A stretch of DNA of 64,000 nucleotides, from assembly GCA_964016985.1 (NCBI GenBank), contig OZ024823.1:64128514-64192513 (forward strand), written 5' to 3'. The notes under the pieces were generated by a model. The model searched no databases, was not told the origin of the DNA, and saw only the letters and a program-made list of their open reading frames with translations. Every line of letters begins with the position of its first letter. Within the stretch, counting starts at the first letter, position 1. Source of the stretch: Anodontia alba (Eukaryota > Mollusca > Bivalvia > Lucinida > Lucinidae). Below, in pieces: positions 11,971 to 22,849 of the stretch. A program made the position numbers and the translations under genes.

Positions 11971-14333
11971 CGTTGGTGTCGTGAAACCTGGTGGTGGAAT
12001 GAACACGTGGAAAAGGTCATTGCTGCCAAGCGGAAAGCTTTCAAGGCCTGGAAGGCTGGTAAAGGCACTAGGGCATCATACGATGCAGCCAAACGAAATG
12101 CCAGACATGCAGTGCACCATGCTCGTCAAGAAGCCGACAAGAAAGTCTATGAGAATATTGACCCCAAGTCTTCAGAAGTCTACCGCCTTACTAACCAGAT
12201 TAGAAGAGAGAACACTGATGTTGTTGGTGACAAACCTGTGAAGAATGATGCAGGAGAGATGTCAATGAGCGAAGACTCAAAGCAGAAGGCCTGGCTAGAG
12301 CACTACCAAAGGCTTCTCAACGTTGAGTTTCACTGGGACCCAGACCACCTGTCTTATCAACCACCAGTGGAAGGCCCGCCAATCCCAATCACCATTGATA
12401 TGGTTAAGAAGGCTATCTTACAGATGAAGGCTGGCAAAGCACCGGGCCCATCAGGCATAGTGGTAGAGATGATACGAGCAGTCGGTGACATGGGCGCCTC
12501 CATGATTCGTGACCTCGCAGCTGCAATCATTCCCGATGGCAAGGTACCCTTTGACTGGGAGCAGAGTTTCATTGTCTGCCTCTACAAGGGAAAGGGGGAT
12601 GCATTGGAAAGGGGCAACTACCGCAGTCTCAAGCTGACAGAACAGGTTATGAAAATCCTGTAGAGGACTGTGGACGGCCTCATCACCGGGCCCATCAGGC
12701 ATAGTGGTGGAGATGATACGAGCAGTCGGTGACATGGGCGCCTCCATGATTCGTGACCTCGCAGCTGCAATCATTCCCGATGGCAAGGTACCCTTTGACT
12801 GGGAGCAGAGTTTCATTGTCTGCCTGTACAAAGGAAAGGGGGATGCATTGTAAAGGGGCAACTACCGCAGTCTCAAGCTGACAGAACAGGTTATGAAAAT
12901 CCTGTAGAGGACTGTGGACGGCCTCATCAGACAGTTGGTGTCAGTCGACGATTCCCAGTTTGGCTTCGTCCCAGGCAGAGGCACTACAGATGCAATCTTT
13001 GTTGTCAGGCAGCTGCAAGAGAAGTATCTAGCTGCAAACATGAGACTCTACATGGCTTTTGTAGACCTGGAGAAGGCGTTTGATCGAGTACCTCGGAAGG
13101 TCATCTGGTGGGCGCTGAGAAAACTTGGTGTGGAGGAGTGGATTGTGCGACTGGTGCAGGGGATGTATGCAAATGCCCGGAGCCGTGTCCGTATTGGCGA
13201 GGGGTACAGTGAAGAGTTTGAAGTGAAGGTTGGTGTTCACCAAGCATCAGTACTCAGTCCGCTGCTCTGCATCATTGTGCTTGAAGCCTTATCACGTGAG
13301 TTCCACTCTGGGGTCCCCTGGGAGGATCTCTATGCCGATGACCTTGTTATCATCGCTGAATCGCTTGAGGAATGTGTCAGGAGGCTCTTGACTTGGAAAG
13401 AAGCAATGGAGAAGAAAGGACTGAGAGTAAATGCAGGAAAGACAAAGATCGTGATCTGCGGTATGGGTCTGGACCTCCTGCAGAGTTCAGGCGAGTTTCC
13501 ATGCGCCGTCTGTCACACTGGAGTGGGCAGCAACAGCATCTTCTGCAATGGCTGCAAGCACTGGGTGCACAATAAATGCAGTGGACTCAAGCGCTTGACA
13601 AAAGACCCTGACTACAGATGTACAAGGTGTCAGGGAACTGTACGCCCTTAGATGGCAGACCACAGAAGGAAGTCCAGGTCGGACCTGACAAGCTTGAGGT
13701 GGTAGCTTCCTTTCGCTACCTAGGAGATGCTCTCAGCAGCAGGTGGCTGTGAACTTTCAACCACAACACGTGTGAAAACCGCCTGGAAGAAGTTCAAGGA
13801 TCTGCTACGTTCTCTCTTCACGCCACCACTCTTTCAAAACACGTGGCCGTGTGTACAGCTTTTGTGTGCGAAGCGCAATGCTCCATGCCAGCGAGACTTG
13901 GCCACTGACAAAGCCAAACCTCCAGCGTCTGCAGCGAAATGACAGGGCAATGATCAGACAGATCTGCAATGTCAGGCCGCAAGACACTGTCATCACCAGG
14001 TCCAATGAGCTACTTGCGCGGCTTGGCATTGAGGATCTGGACCTCATTCTGAAGGAGAGAAGACTCCGTTGGTATGGACATGTGGAGGGCTCCAATGGTG
14101 CAGTCAAGACAGCCTTTGACATACAGGTTGATAGAAAGCGTGGGCCTGGGAGGCCCAAGATGACATGGAAGCAGCTGACAGAGAGGGATTGCAGAGAGTG
14201 GAAGCTCTCGGCTATCAACTCTCATGATAGACATACCTGGAGATCTGGTGTGAGATCTGCCATGCGTGCAGCAAGCCAGCTATCTGGAAGGGGGCCCACT
14301 GATGTGGATCTTGCCCCTGTACCTGCAGGTTAA
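11971..14333 (+). pseudogene. LINE reverse transcriptase with trailing zinc finger, broken
   Basis: Reverse transcriptase remnant. The segment from 11968 to 12663 has RETWWWNEH, then a long basic helical linker and GKAPGPSGIVV (RT block 1); it ends at TAG 12661-12663. A 244-bp tandem duplication (separate entry) then shifts frame. The main RT lies at 12914-13651: QFGFVPGRGTTDAI, VDLEKAFDRVP, GVHQASVLSPLL and the catalytic LYADDLVII. Next comes a cysteine-rich finger, CAVCHTGVG...FCNGCKHWVHNKC, with two further Cys pairs resembling a PHD-type finger. After another shift, 13851-14333 has the usual C-terminal block ASETWPL and RRLRWYGHV. Stops, the duplication and at least two other shifts make it non-functional. 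Frameshifts prevent a single start call. Confidence 0.9.
12441..12928 (+). repeat. 244-bp tandem duplication inside the LINE
   Basis: The sequence at 12441-12684 is repeated at 12685-12928 with a handful of substitutions (one changes GAAAGG to TAAAGG). The 244-bp period is not a multiple of three, so it breaks the frame. The junction reads CTCATC/ACCGGG. The high similarity means a duplication within this copy, not two insertions. Confidence 0.93.
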
Positions 14334-14364
14334 TCAAAATCCGACTATGATGATATGATGATGA

Positions 14365-15784
14365 CCAATATGGAGGAAGGATTCCTCAACTCTGATCATA
14401 CCTGTTGTAGACTTCCAGGAATAAATAAGGAAGATCTGAGAAGGTCCATAATATATAATATTATTTGGCTAAGATGTTGGATATAGAGGTGATATTAGAT
14501 TGTAGAGTTTAACTCTCCTAATATCCTCCAGTTCCTTCCTGGAAGTGTTGTCCATACATTAACCATCTAATTACCTTTAGAGATCTGGCTGTAGGTGTCA
14601 GTTAGTTCTTGACCAATTGCATATTTTCATCTTGTGATGGAGCCATATTCTCGGGCCCCGCCCTCCCACGACTTATTGGGCCACAACAAACGGGCCCAAG
14701 AGATGAAGATTTGCTTTTTGTTTCTGAAAATCTCTGAGATAGAATTTAGCAAAAGTTTAAGTACTGCTCCAGACAGCTACCTTAATAACTACATCCAGAG
14801 GTATGAAGTTAAAGTAAGCCCAAGAGGAAGAGAGAGCTTTTAACTCATGTGCACTGACTTTAAGGTGAGGCATTTTGTCACTTAGAAATGGACTGATAAG
14901 CCATTTTAATGGCAAACTTTACCCATTTAGAAATTGTAGACTTCTTAATATCATGATTTTCTCTAGTGGGTATGAAAAGTCTAATTCTGGAACCCCTTAT
15001 AGATTTTGTGCTTTTGAGATAGATTTTGACAGCTCTAATTGGACAAAGAAAGCGGTTAAAGTTGTGACTCCAACATATATTTGAAAGCGTTGGAATTGTA
15101 AGACTCAGGAGCTTTATCAGGAAGTTGATTCTTTGCTAAAAAGCCTACTTGAGTTCTGTCCGGCAGACTTAGGTGGTTCAGGCATATTTGCGACTGAGTT
15201 AGCCTGTCTATAGCCAGACTGTGAGATGTACAATCTGTAGTACTATGATGTGATGATCTCGCTTCTGCCTCATAAGAAGATCGGTCTTTGTCAGAAGAGT
15301 TCTGGATGGTGAGGCATCTGGTGGATTTGGAAGGGTAGCGCTCTTTGATATTGACAGACAGAGCTACTACCACTTCTGTACCCAGTACGTACTCGTACTG
15401 GGCTGGGACCGTCCGGTACCGGCTTTAACACTGGACCTTTCATTGCCACTTGTCTCTTCACAAACATCATTTTTGTTCTGTGTCCTTGAAGAGAATCCTG
15501 TCTTAGATGTTGTTCGCGTAACTTTCTATTGAACCATTTTCTTCTTGTAAGATCGACGGTTCTCGAAAAGATCCCACTGATGATCCGAACACTTTTTGTC
15601 CCTAAAAATAACAAACAATTAGCACGTCGGATGATTATCCCAATAACTCTTGAAATGTCTGCAAACACCTTTTGTTTGCGACATACATGTATAGGATAGA
15701 ATGGCAAAGATGAACAAATAAATTGAATGCCGTTTACCGATAGGTAAACAAAGAAATTTCAAAACATAAGATTATGTAAATACA
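14365..15784. other. Unassigned DNA with a weak coding candidate
   Basis: Mostly non-coding. One minus-strand stretch (15073-15600) looks protein-like in composition and is listed separately. A palindrome sits near 15390-15408 (CCAGTACG and CGTACTGG). Confidence 0.5.
15073..15373 (-). CDS. Possible unrecognised exon or degraded gene fragment
   Basis: A minus-strand frame of about 100 codons from an ATG at 15373 to a stop near 15073. It is rich in Ser, Asp, Arg and His, begins MVVALSVNIKERYPSKS and ends YMLESQL. Upstream, other frames (to about 15600) also look protein-like, as if an older reading frame had been disrupted. I recognise no domain, splice site or promoter with confidence. It could equally be chance. 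Confidence 0.18.
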
Positions 15785-15786
15785 TA

Positions 15787-17355
15787 TACTATTCAAAGTT
15801 TGCTAAGCACCAAAAGATGATGGATTCATAATTTTAGTTTTGGTTGGGATAAAGAGTTGAAATTTGGATATGTTATAGTTTGATCTTATCTTTGATGATT
15901 CTGGTTGGTATTTCAGATGTTGTTATGGTTTTAATGTTGCTTTTAACCCTTGATTATGACAACACAGAAAATGTATGTTTTTAGTAGAGAGTGAAAAAAT
16001 CGAAATCGGTTTAAAACTTGAAGAGGAGACCTAATCTTGCTTTAATATCGGGTATGTGACCCATTGCTTTCAATAACAGCTTGACAACGCCTTCTCATGC
16101 TTCCTATCAGGTTTCTAATGGAGGCTTGTGTCATATTGTCCCATTCTTGAACAAGCATGGCACCAAGCTCTTGAATACTTCTTGGTTGGACTTGACGAGC
16201 TGATATTGCATTCTGAAAGCTATTCCAGACTTGTTCAATAGGATTTAAGTCTGGAGAGCGAGCGGGCCAGTCAAGACTCTCGATACCTTCCCTTTCAAGA
16301 TACTCCTGGATGGCATGGGCAGTGTGAGGATGGGCGTTATCATCCATTAGAATGAAGGGATCTCCGATTGCACCTGCATATGGCCTTACGTGGACATCCA
16401 GAATGTCATCCCTACACCGTTGTGTGGTCAGTGTGCCACGGTGAAGGACACAGAGGTCAGTACGCCCATCCCAACTGATTCCATCCCAAACCATCACTGA
16501 GCCCCCTCTATAACTGTCATGCTCAGCAATATTGTCTGCATGTAGCCTCTCTCCTGGTCTTCGCCACACCCTAGCACGCTTGGTGAAGTCAAGGCAATAT
16601 CGAGATTCGTCTGTAAAAAGGACAGGCCTCCAGTCGCCAAGAGTCCAACGAACATGGTCCATGGCCCATTCATACCATACTCTGCGGTGATTCCGAGTCA
16701 ATGGCGTATGCACGGTCTTCTCAAGCGCAGACCACCTTCATGTAACCTTGACCGAATGGTTTGAGTTGAAATATTGACCCCCGAGGCGTTCTGAAGGTCA
16801 ATTCAAAGCTGGGATGCTGTTGAAAAACGGTTTCTGCGTGCTTGAATCACTAAAAACCTGTCTTGCGCTGCAGATGTAGCTCTTTCTCTACCACCACCAT
16901 GACGTCTGACTGGTGTGCCATACCGCTGAAACCTTGATCAGGCTCTGGTTATCATTATGTGGTGCACATCAAAGACGTCCCCTGCCTGACGGTGGGTTGC
17001 CCGTTGCTCCACCATTGCCACAGCTCGCCACATTTCTGCTTCAGACAGATGTCGTCTTACATTAACATTAGCCATATTTAATCAATAACCCAGTGGTTAC
17101 AGACCTGAATTGAAAATTTGCCCTTCAACACATGTTAGGTACTCTAACAAGGAGGGTCAAATGGCATGAAAATGAAGGAGAACCTGCTTTCCATGCCTTG
17201 CACGAAATTACTGCCGTTCAGTTGGGCTAGTATACACACAGGGGACCATCTCAAAATAATAATGCTTCATATCAAAAGGAAATCTCACAAAAATGTTAGA
17301 AACAATTTTCCAAATAACCTGTCAAACTTTTGGTCTTAGCAAACTTTGAGTAGTA
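15787..17355 (-). mobile_element. Tc1-like DNA transposon
   Basis: A 1569-bp element with inverted ends of about 28-30 bp: 15787 onward (TACTATTCAAAGTTTGCTAA) and, inverted, up to 17355 (TACTACTCAAAGTTTGCTAA), with one mismatch over the first 20 bases and a one-base gap further in. TA lies at 15785-15786 and 17356-17357. Length, ends and TA target fit Tc1. Confidence 0.9.
16042..17076 (-). pseudogene. Tc1-like transposase, broken N-terminal half
   Basis: DDE transposase. The C-terminal 223 codons (16713-16042) are open and contain the triad: LFTDESRYCL (first Asp), MDDNAHPHTA (second Asp) and SPDLNPIEQVW (Glu), the DD34E arrangement of Tc1. The N-terminal DNA-binding part can be followed to an ATG near 17076 (MANVNVRRHLSEAEMW) but has TGA stops and a frame change between about 16950 and 16710, for example within the linker RRHGGGRERATSAAQ. 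The full length would be about 345 residues, normal for the family. The intact catalytic half could give a truncated protein, but without the DNA-binding part it should not transpose. Confidence 0.93.
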
Positions 17356-17680
17356 TAATTCAAATCCCATAAATAAATGGATGAAAGATAGATAAACTGT
17401 GCGAGAGCTGGAAACCAAAAGAAGAAAGTGAAATAACAGACAGATGGTGGGTAATTTTCTGGATTCAGAATTCTTCAGAAAATTTTTTCAACTTTCAATG
17501 GCGGTGACAGGGAAAAAAATGGGTAATTCACTCGACCGGAAGTGATCTATGGTGTCACTATTGACACAAAGATTGTTTCTTTGTTCCTCCCATGTAGGAG
17601 AGAACCTCTGATCATACCTAATTTCTGTCGGGAGCTAACAGGGATTAGCAATAAGCATGCGAAACATTAAAATAGATCAG
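17356..17680. other. No feature seen
   Basis: Non-coding sequence between the Tc1 element and the LINE tail stub, with no repeat structure noticed. Confidence 0.6.
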
Positions 17681-17768
17681 TATCTGGAAGGGGGCCCGCT
17701 GATGTGGATGTTGCCCCTGTACGTGCATGTTAATCAAAAATCCGATTATGATTATTATGATGATGAGT
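17681..17768 (+). repeat. Extremely 5'-truncated copy of the second LINE family
   Basis: TATCTGGAAGGGGGCCC through TTAATCAAA and an ATTATGATG tail matches the 3' end of the element at 14281-14364, with scattered substitutions. Only the last codons and the tail are present. Confidence 0.9.
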
Positions 17769-17859
17769 ATGGCCAACATTTATTTTGAGGCCAAATGTCG
17801 GGTAATACTAAAAAAGGATAACCTGAAAGTATTGTGTTGATACATTGTAACATGAAATA

Positions 17860-19000
17860 CTTTTCAAAATATAAGGCGAAATCAATGGACTGTGAAATAT
17901 AGGTCACAGTGATCAACATTTATTTGGAGGAAAAAACTCATTCATACTGACTCATAATCAGAAAGTATTGTGTTTATACATGAAATACTCAAATTATATA
18001 AGGCAAAATGACTGGATTGTGAAATATACACTGTGACCTACTTTATTTTTAGGTCATATTTTGGGTTGTACTGACTCATAATCAGAATGCATGATGTTTA
18101 TAATCACATGCTCCTCAAAATGTAAGGCAAAATCACTGGAGCATATAATGTAGGTCACTGTGACCTACATTTGTTTTGAGGTCAAACTTTGTGTCATTAT
18201 ACATAAAATACTGTCGAAGATGTAAGGCAAAATCACTGGAATATGAAATGTAGGTTACTGTGACCTATATATATTCTGAGGTCAAACTTCTGGTCAGGAT
18301 TCATAATCCGTAAGTATTATCACTGTGAACTACGTTTAATTTGAGGTCAAACTTTGGGTCATACTGACTCAAAATCCATAAGTATGATGTTTATACATAA
18401 AATACTTTTCATGATGTAAGGCAAAACCACTGGAATATGAAATGTAGGTTACTGTGACCTATATATATTCTGAGGTCAAACTTCTGGTCAGGATTCATAA
18501 TCCGTAAGTATTATCACTGTGAACTACGTTTATTTTGAGGTCAAACTTTGGGTCATACTGACTCAAAATCCATAAGTATGATGTTTATACATAAAATACT
18601 TTTCATGATATAAGGCAAAATCACTGGACCATGAATTGTAGGCCACTATGATCTATATTTATTTTCAGGTCAAACTTTCGGTTGTACTGACTCAAAATCG
18701 GAAAGTATGGGGTTTATACACAAAATACTCGAGATATAAGGCAAAAATCACTGGAACATGAAATACAGGTCACTATGACCTATATTTATTTTGAGGTCAA
18801 ACTTTGGGTCAGGACTCATAATCCATAATTATGTATACATCAAATACTCTTTATGATATAAGGCAAAATCACTGGACCATGAACTGTAGCTCTCTGATCT
18901 AAATTTATTTTGCGGTCAAACTTCGAGTATGGTGTTTATACTCAAGATACAAGGCAAAATCACTGGACCATGAAATAAAGGTCATGCTTACTTTCACTTC
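17860..19000 (+). repeat. Satellite (about 125/195-bp units) with GGTCAnnnTGACC palindromes
   Basis: About nine diverged units, each marked by TAAGGCAAAATCACTGGA (near 17872, 18000, 18122, 18221, 18415, 18611, 18735, 18860 and 18950). Spacing is mostly near 125 bp, with two of about 195 and two of about 90-100. Each unit carries a dyad; the best (18152-18166) reads AGGTCACTGTGACCT. Units also contain TGAGGTCAAACTT. Confidence 0.88.
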
Positions 19001-19464
19001 ATGACCTACAATTCAATATCACAAGGTTGACCATTGCCTGACAAAGTATCAAAGTTGTTTCCATAACAGAAAAGTACAAAAAAACAACAACAAAAAAACA
19101 ACAACACTTTTTACAGGGGTCCTAGATTTTGACCTCTAGCTAAAAGATTGCATCCAACAGTTCAGCTCTCTTATCAACTAGGCTACGGGGGGCTCTGTTC
19201 TGATTATCTGTAGTTTTGATGAAAGTCAGATTAAAAAAATAACAAAACAAGTTATTGCGCAAATAAGATTTTTCCTATTATAAATAAATGGGAGCTATCG
19301 GTTACCATGGAAATCTGAGTTTTGATAGAATCTGCCCAAAAACATGATACAATCCTCCAACCCAACCTTGCTATATATGACATTTGATCAAGATTGATCC
19401 ACTAGTTTCTGAGATACCAGTATTCTTTGAAGTCCCCATCATAGGTCTCATAGACAAAAGGGGG
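19001..19464. other. Non-coding DNA with a fragment of the adjacent inverted repeat
   Basis: Non-coding. The part near 19195-19260 (CTGATTATCTGTAGTTTTGA... then AACAAAACAAGTTATTG) is a diverged copy of the junction found in the right arm of the neighbouring inverted repeat, in the same orientation as that arm. Confidence 0.55.
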
Positions 19465-20392
19465 ATTTCTGTAAATGCACCATATTGCCATATATCAGTC
19501 ATATTCAGCCATCACGATATGACTTCGCCCTTGAGTGCTCAAAAAGCCCATATTTGACCTTGTCCAGACAATAACCTGTTTGTTTTTCATCTAACAATCA
19601 TCAAACCTACAGATAATCAGGACAGGCATTAAATCTCGACAGTTCAAATTTCAATCAGATTGGTGTATTCATTTCAAAGTTATGTCCCCTTGAAGATTGA
19701 AAAAGGGGGATGTCAATAAAGGTGTATTCTGGCCCCCTACCAAATCTTTTTATTTTTTGCAGGTGAACAGCCTAACATGTGTACTTTATCATGGCATACA
19801 TCTGGTCGCACAGAAGCAGGGTAGTTTTTGAGCAAGAAGTCCTTAAAAGTGGGTGGGGTAATTCACCTGGTACAGATGGAAATTTGTTAACTACTTTGGT
19901 CTTTTTCCTGTGTGTCGAAGGATTGCAATTTGCAACAACATGGACAGAACTATGCCTGAACTGATGTATAGAAACATTTTTTTATATATATAAAATTGCA
20001 AGTTTGGAAGATTTAATGTATTTTCCAAACATTCAGGTAATTTTTGTTATTTTTGGCCTAAATCTTTGCAAAATTTGAGACTGCATGATGCTTGGAATAT
20101 AAGAGACCAACAGTGATAAAACTTGGTCAATAGCAACATCTTTATTTGGCGAGTTAATTAGAATGAGGTCATTGTTGTTTTGACCTGTGTTTCAAGGTTC
20201 AGTGAACACATGAATATTAATGGGTGGGGTAATTTAGCATGATATTATTGATATTTGGTTAAAATTCTCAGTTTGTAACTACCATTATTATCTTTCCATG
20301 GGAAATATTTCCAGGAATCAAATGAGATGACTTTCATGTAAGCGTAAGCTTACTGTCAGATCCTGTCAGTTGACATTGTAATTGATTGTATT

Positions 20393-20662
20393 TGAGGCGC
20401 CCGGATAGCTCAGTCTGTAGTGCGTTTGACTCTTAACTGGCTAGATACCTCTGCCATGCAGGTTCGAATCACACTAGCAGTGACTAGCAAAAAATATTGA
20501 TTGGTGTAAAAAAATATTCAGTTGTTCCTGCAGTAGAGAACTGCCCTGGCTTTCCCCCACCGCTAATAAGTCCGCATCTTAGAAGCCGAATTGCTTAGTC
20601 TGATGTCTATCTTCAGTAGGCCATGTATATTGTTACTGACAAATAAATACTGTTGAAACAAA
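20393..20662 (+). repeat. tRNA-derived SINE-like segment (tRNA-Lys-like head)
   Basis: It begins GCGCCCGGATAGCTCAGT, matching a pol III box A (TAGCTCAGTCTGTAGTGC), has GACTCTTAAC where a Lys anticodon loop would be, and a box B (GGTTCGAATCA) near 20461. A body of about 190 bp follows and ends near GACAAATAAATACTGTTG. The head does not fold as a clean tRNA, so this is a SINE, not a tRNA gene. Only the last 45 bases of the body are found in the opposite arm of the inverted repeat. Confidence 0.75.
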
Positions 20663-20664
20663 AT

Positions 20665-21990
20665 GCTAATTCTCCAGACATTACATCACCTCTATTCCTC
20701 CATGACAATCTATATGTAGCCCTTCCTGGGTAAGTGTTTATTCTTCAGACATTATATCACCTCTACCAATCTATATGTACCCCCACCTGGGTGCATGTAA
20801 ATTCTCCAGACATTACATCAACTCTACCCCTCCATTCCAATCTATGTGTGCCCACTCCTGGGTAACTGTTTATTCTCCAGACATTGCATCACCTCTACCC
20901 ATTCATTCCAATCTATATAGTTCCCCTGTTGGGTAGGTGTTTATTCTTCAAACATCATATCAAGTCTACCCCTCCATTCCAATAAATATGTACCCTCTCC
21001 AGGGAAAAAAATCCAACCTATATGTATCCCCTCCTGGGTATCTATTTATTCTCCAGACATTACATCATCTCTACCCCACCATTCCAATCTATATGTACCT
21101 CCTCTCGGGTAACTGTTTATTCTCCAGACATTACATCACCTCTACCCCCCCCCCCCCCCCATTCCAATCTATATGTTCCCCTTGTTGGGTAGGTGTTTAT
21201 TCTTCAAACATTATATCAAGTTTACTCCTCCATTCCAATAAATATGTACCCTCTCCTGGGAAAAAAATCCAATCTCTATGTACCCCTCCTGGGTATCTGT
21301 TTGTTTTCCAGACATTACATTACCCTTATCCCTCCATTTCAATCTACATGTATCCCCTCTTGGGTAAAAGTTTATTCTCAAGACATTATATCACCTCTAC
21401 CACTCCATTCCAATCTGTATGTATCCCCTCTTGGGTAAATGTTTATTCTCCAGACATAACATCACCTCTACCCCTCCATTCCAAAACTATATGTACCCCC
21501 TCTTGGGTAACTGTTATTCTCAAGACATTATATCACCTCTACCCCTCCATTCTAATCTATATGTAACCCCTCTTGGGTAAATGTTTATTCTCAAGACATT
21601 ATATCACCTCTACCACTCCATTCGAATCTATATGTACCCCCTCTTGGGTAAATGTTTATTCTCAACATTATATCACCTCTACCCCTCCATTAATTCCTAT
21701 CTCCATGTACCCCTCCTGGGTAAATGTGTATTCTCTAGACATTACAGCACCTCTACCCTCCATTCATATCTAAATGTACCCCCTCCTGGGTAAGTGTTTA
21801 TTCTACAGACATTACATCACCTCTATCCTCCATTCCTATCTCCATGTACCCCCTCATATTACATCACCTCTACCCCTTCATTCCTATCTCCATGTGCCTC
21901 CTCATATGTAAGTATTAATTCTCCAGACATTACATCACTTCTACTCGTCCATTCCTACCTCCATGTACCCTCTCATGAGTATGCAAGTGG
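20665..21990 (+). repeat. 72-bp minisatellite
   Basis: About 18 tandem units of roughly 72 bp, built on CTCCAGACATTACATCACC, TCTACCCCTCCATTCC, AATCTATATGTACCCC and CTCCTGGGTAACTGTTTATT. Frames here that look like long proteins with repeating SRHYIT or YMYPLLG are translations of the repeat. An inverted unit at 21990-22040 (GGTGATGTAATGTCTGAAG) begins the right arm of the large inverted repeat. Confidence 0.95.
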
Positions 21991-22849
21991 GAATACATAT
22001 AGATTGGAAAGAAGGAATAAGGGTGATGTAATGTCTGAAGAATTGACATTTTGTTTAAACAGTTTTTATTTGTCAATAAGAATATTCATGTACAATCAGT
22101 TACAATGTAAGCTGACAGGATCTGACAGTAAGCTTAAGCTTATATGAAAGTATCTCCTGTGATTTGTAGAAATATTTCCCATGTGACGATAATAATGGAG
22201 GTTACAAACCGACAATTATAACCAAATATCAACGAGACAATGCTGAATTATCCACCTATTTATATTCATGTGTTCACTGAACCTTGAAACACAAGTCATA
22301 ACAACCATGACCACATTCTTATTACCTTGCCAAAAATGTTACTATTGACCAAGTTTTATCACTGTTGGTATCTTATATTCCAAACAGTCTCAAATTTTAC
22401 AAAGATTGAGGCTAAAAATAACAAAAATTACCTAAATGTTTGGAAAATGCATTAAATCTTCCAAACTTGCAATTTTGTATAAAACATTGTTCCTGTACAT
22501 CAGTTCAGACATGCTTCTGTCCATTTTATAGCAAATTGCAGTCCTTCGACACACATGAAAGGGACCAAAATAGTTAACAAATTAGCCATTAGTACCAGGC
22601 TGAACTACCCCACCAACTTTTAAGGACTTCTAGCTCGAAAACAACCCTGCTTCTGCGCAACCAGAGGTATGCCCTGATAAAGTACAAATGTTAGACTGTT
22701 CACCTGCAAAAAATAAAGAAGTTTTGGTAGGGGGCCAGAACACACATTTACTGACATCCCCCTTTTTCAATCTTCATTGAAATTTGAACTGTCGAGATTT
22801 AATGCCTGTCCTGATTATCTGTAGATTTGATGAGTGTTAGATGAAAAAC

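Larger units (their letters stand above)
11971..14364 (+). mobile_element. Non-LTR retrotransposon, second family, 3' part
   Basis: Reverse-transcriptase half of an RTE-like LINE. It ends after the coding remnant (TAA at 14331-14333) with a short UTR and an ATGATGATG-type tail, as RTE-like elements often do. A stub of the same 3' end recurs at 17681-17768, and the matching endonuclease half is near 62.0-63.1 kb. Confidence 0.85.

Noticed and set aside
13805..14234. Minus-strand frames of 137 and 74 codons
   Set aside because: Antisense to the LINE C-terminal domain containing RLRWYGHV.
20393..20480. A tRNA-Lys gene
   Set aside because: Boxes A and B are present, but the acceptor and anticodon stems do not pair well and a SINE-like body follows.
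20937..22147. A 209-codon frame and several shorter ones with repeating RHYIT and PLLG patterns
   Set aside because: Different-frame readings of the 72-bp minisatellite; length comes from the repeat lacking stops, not from selection.
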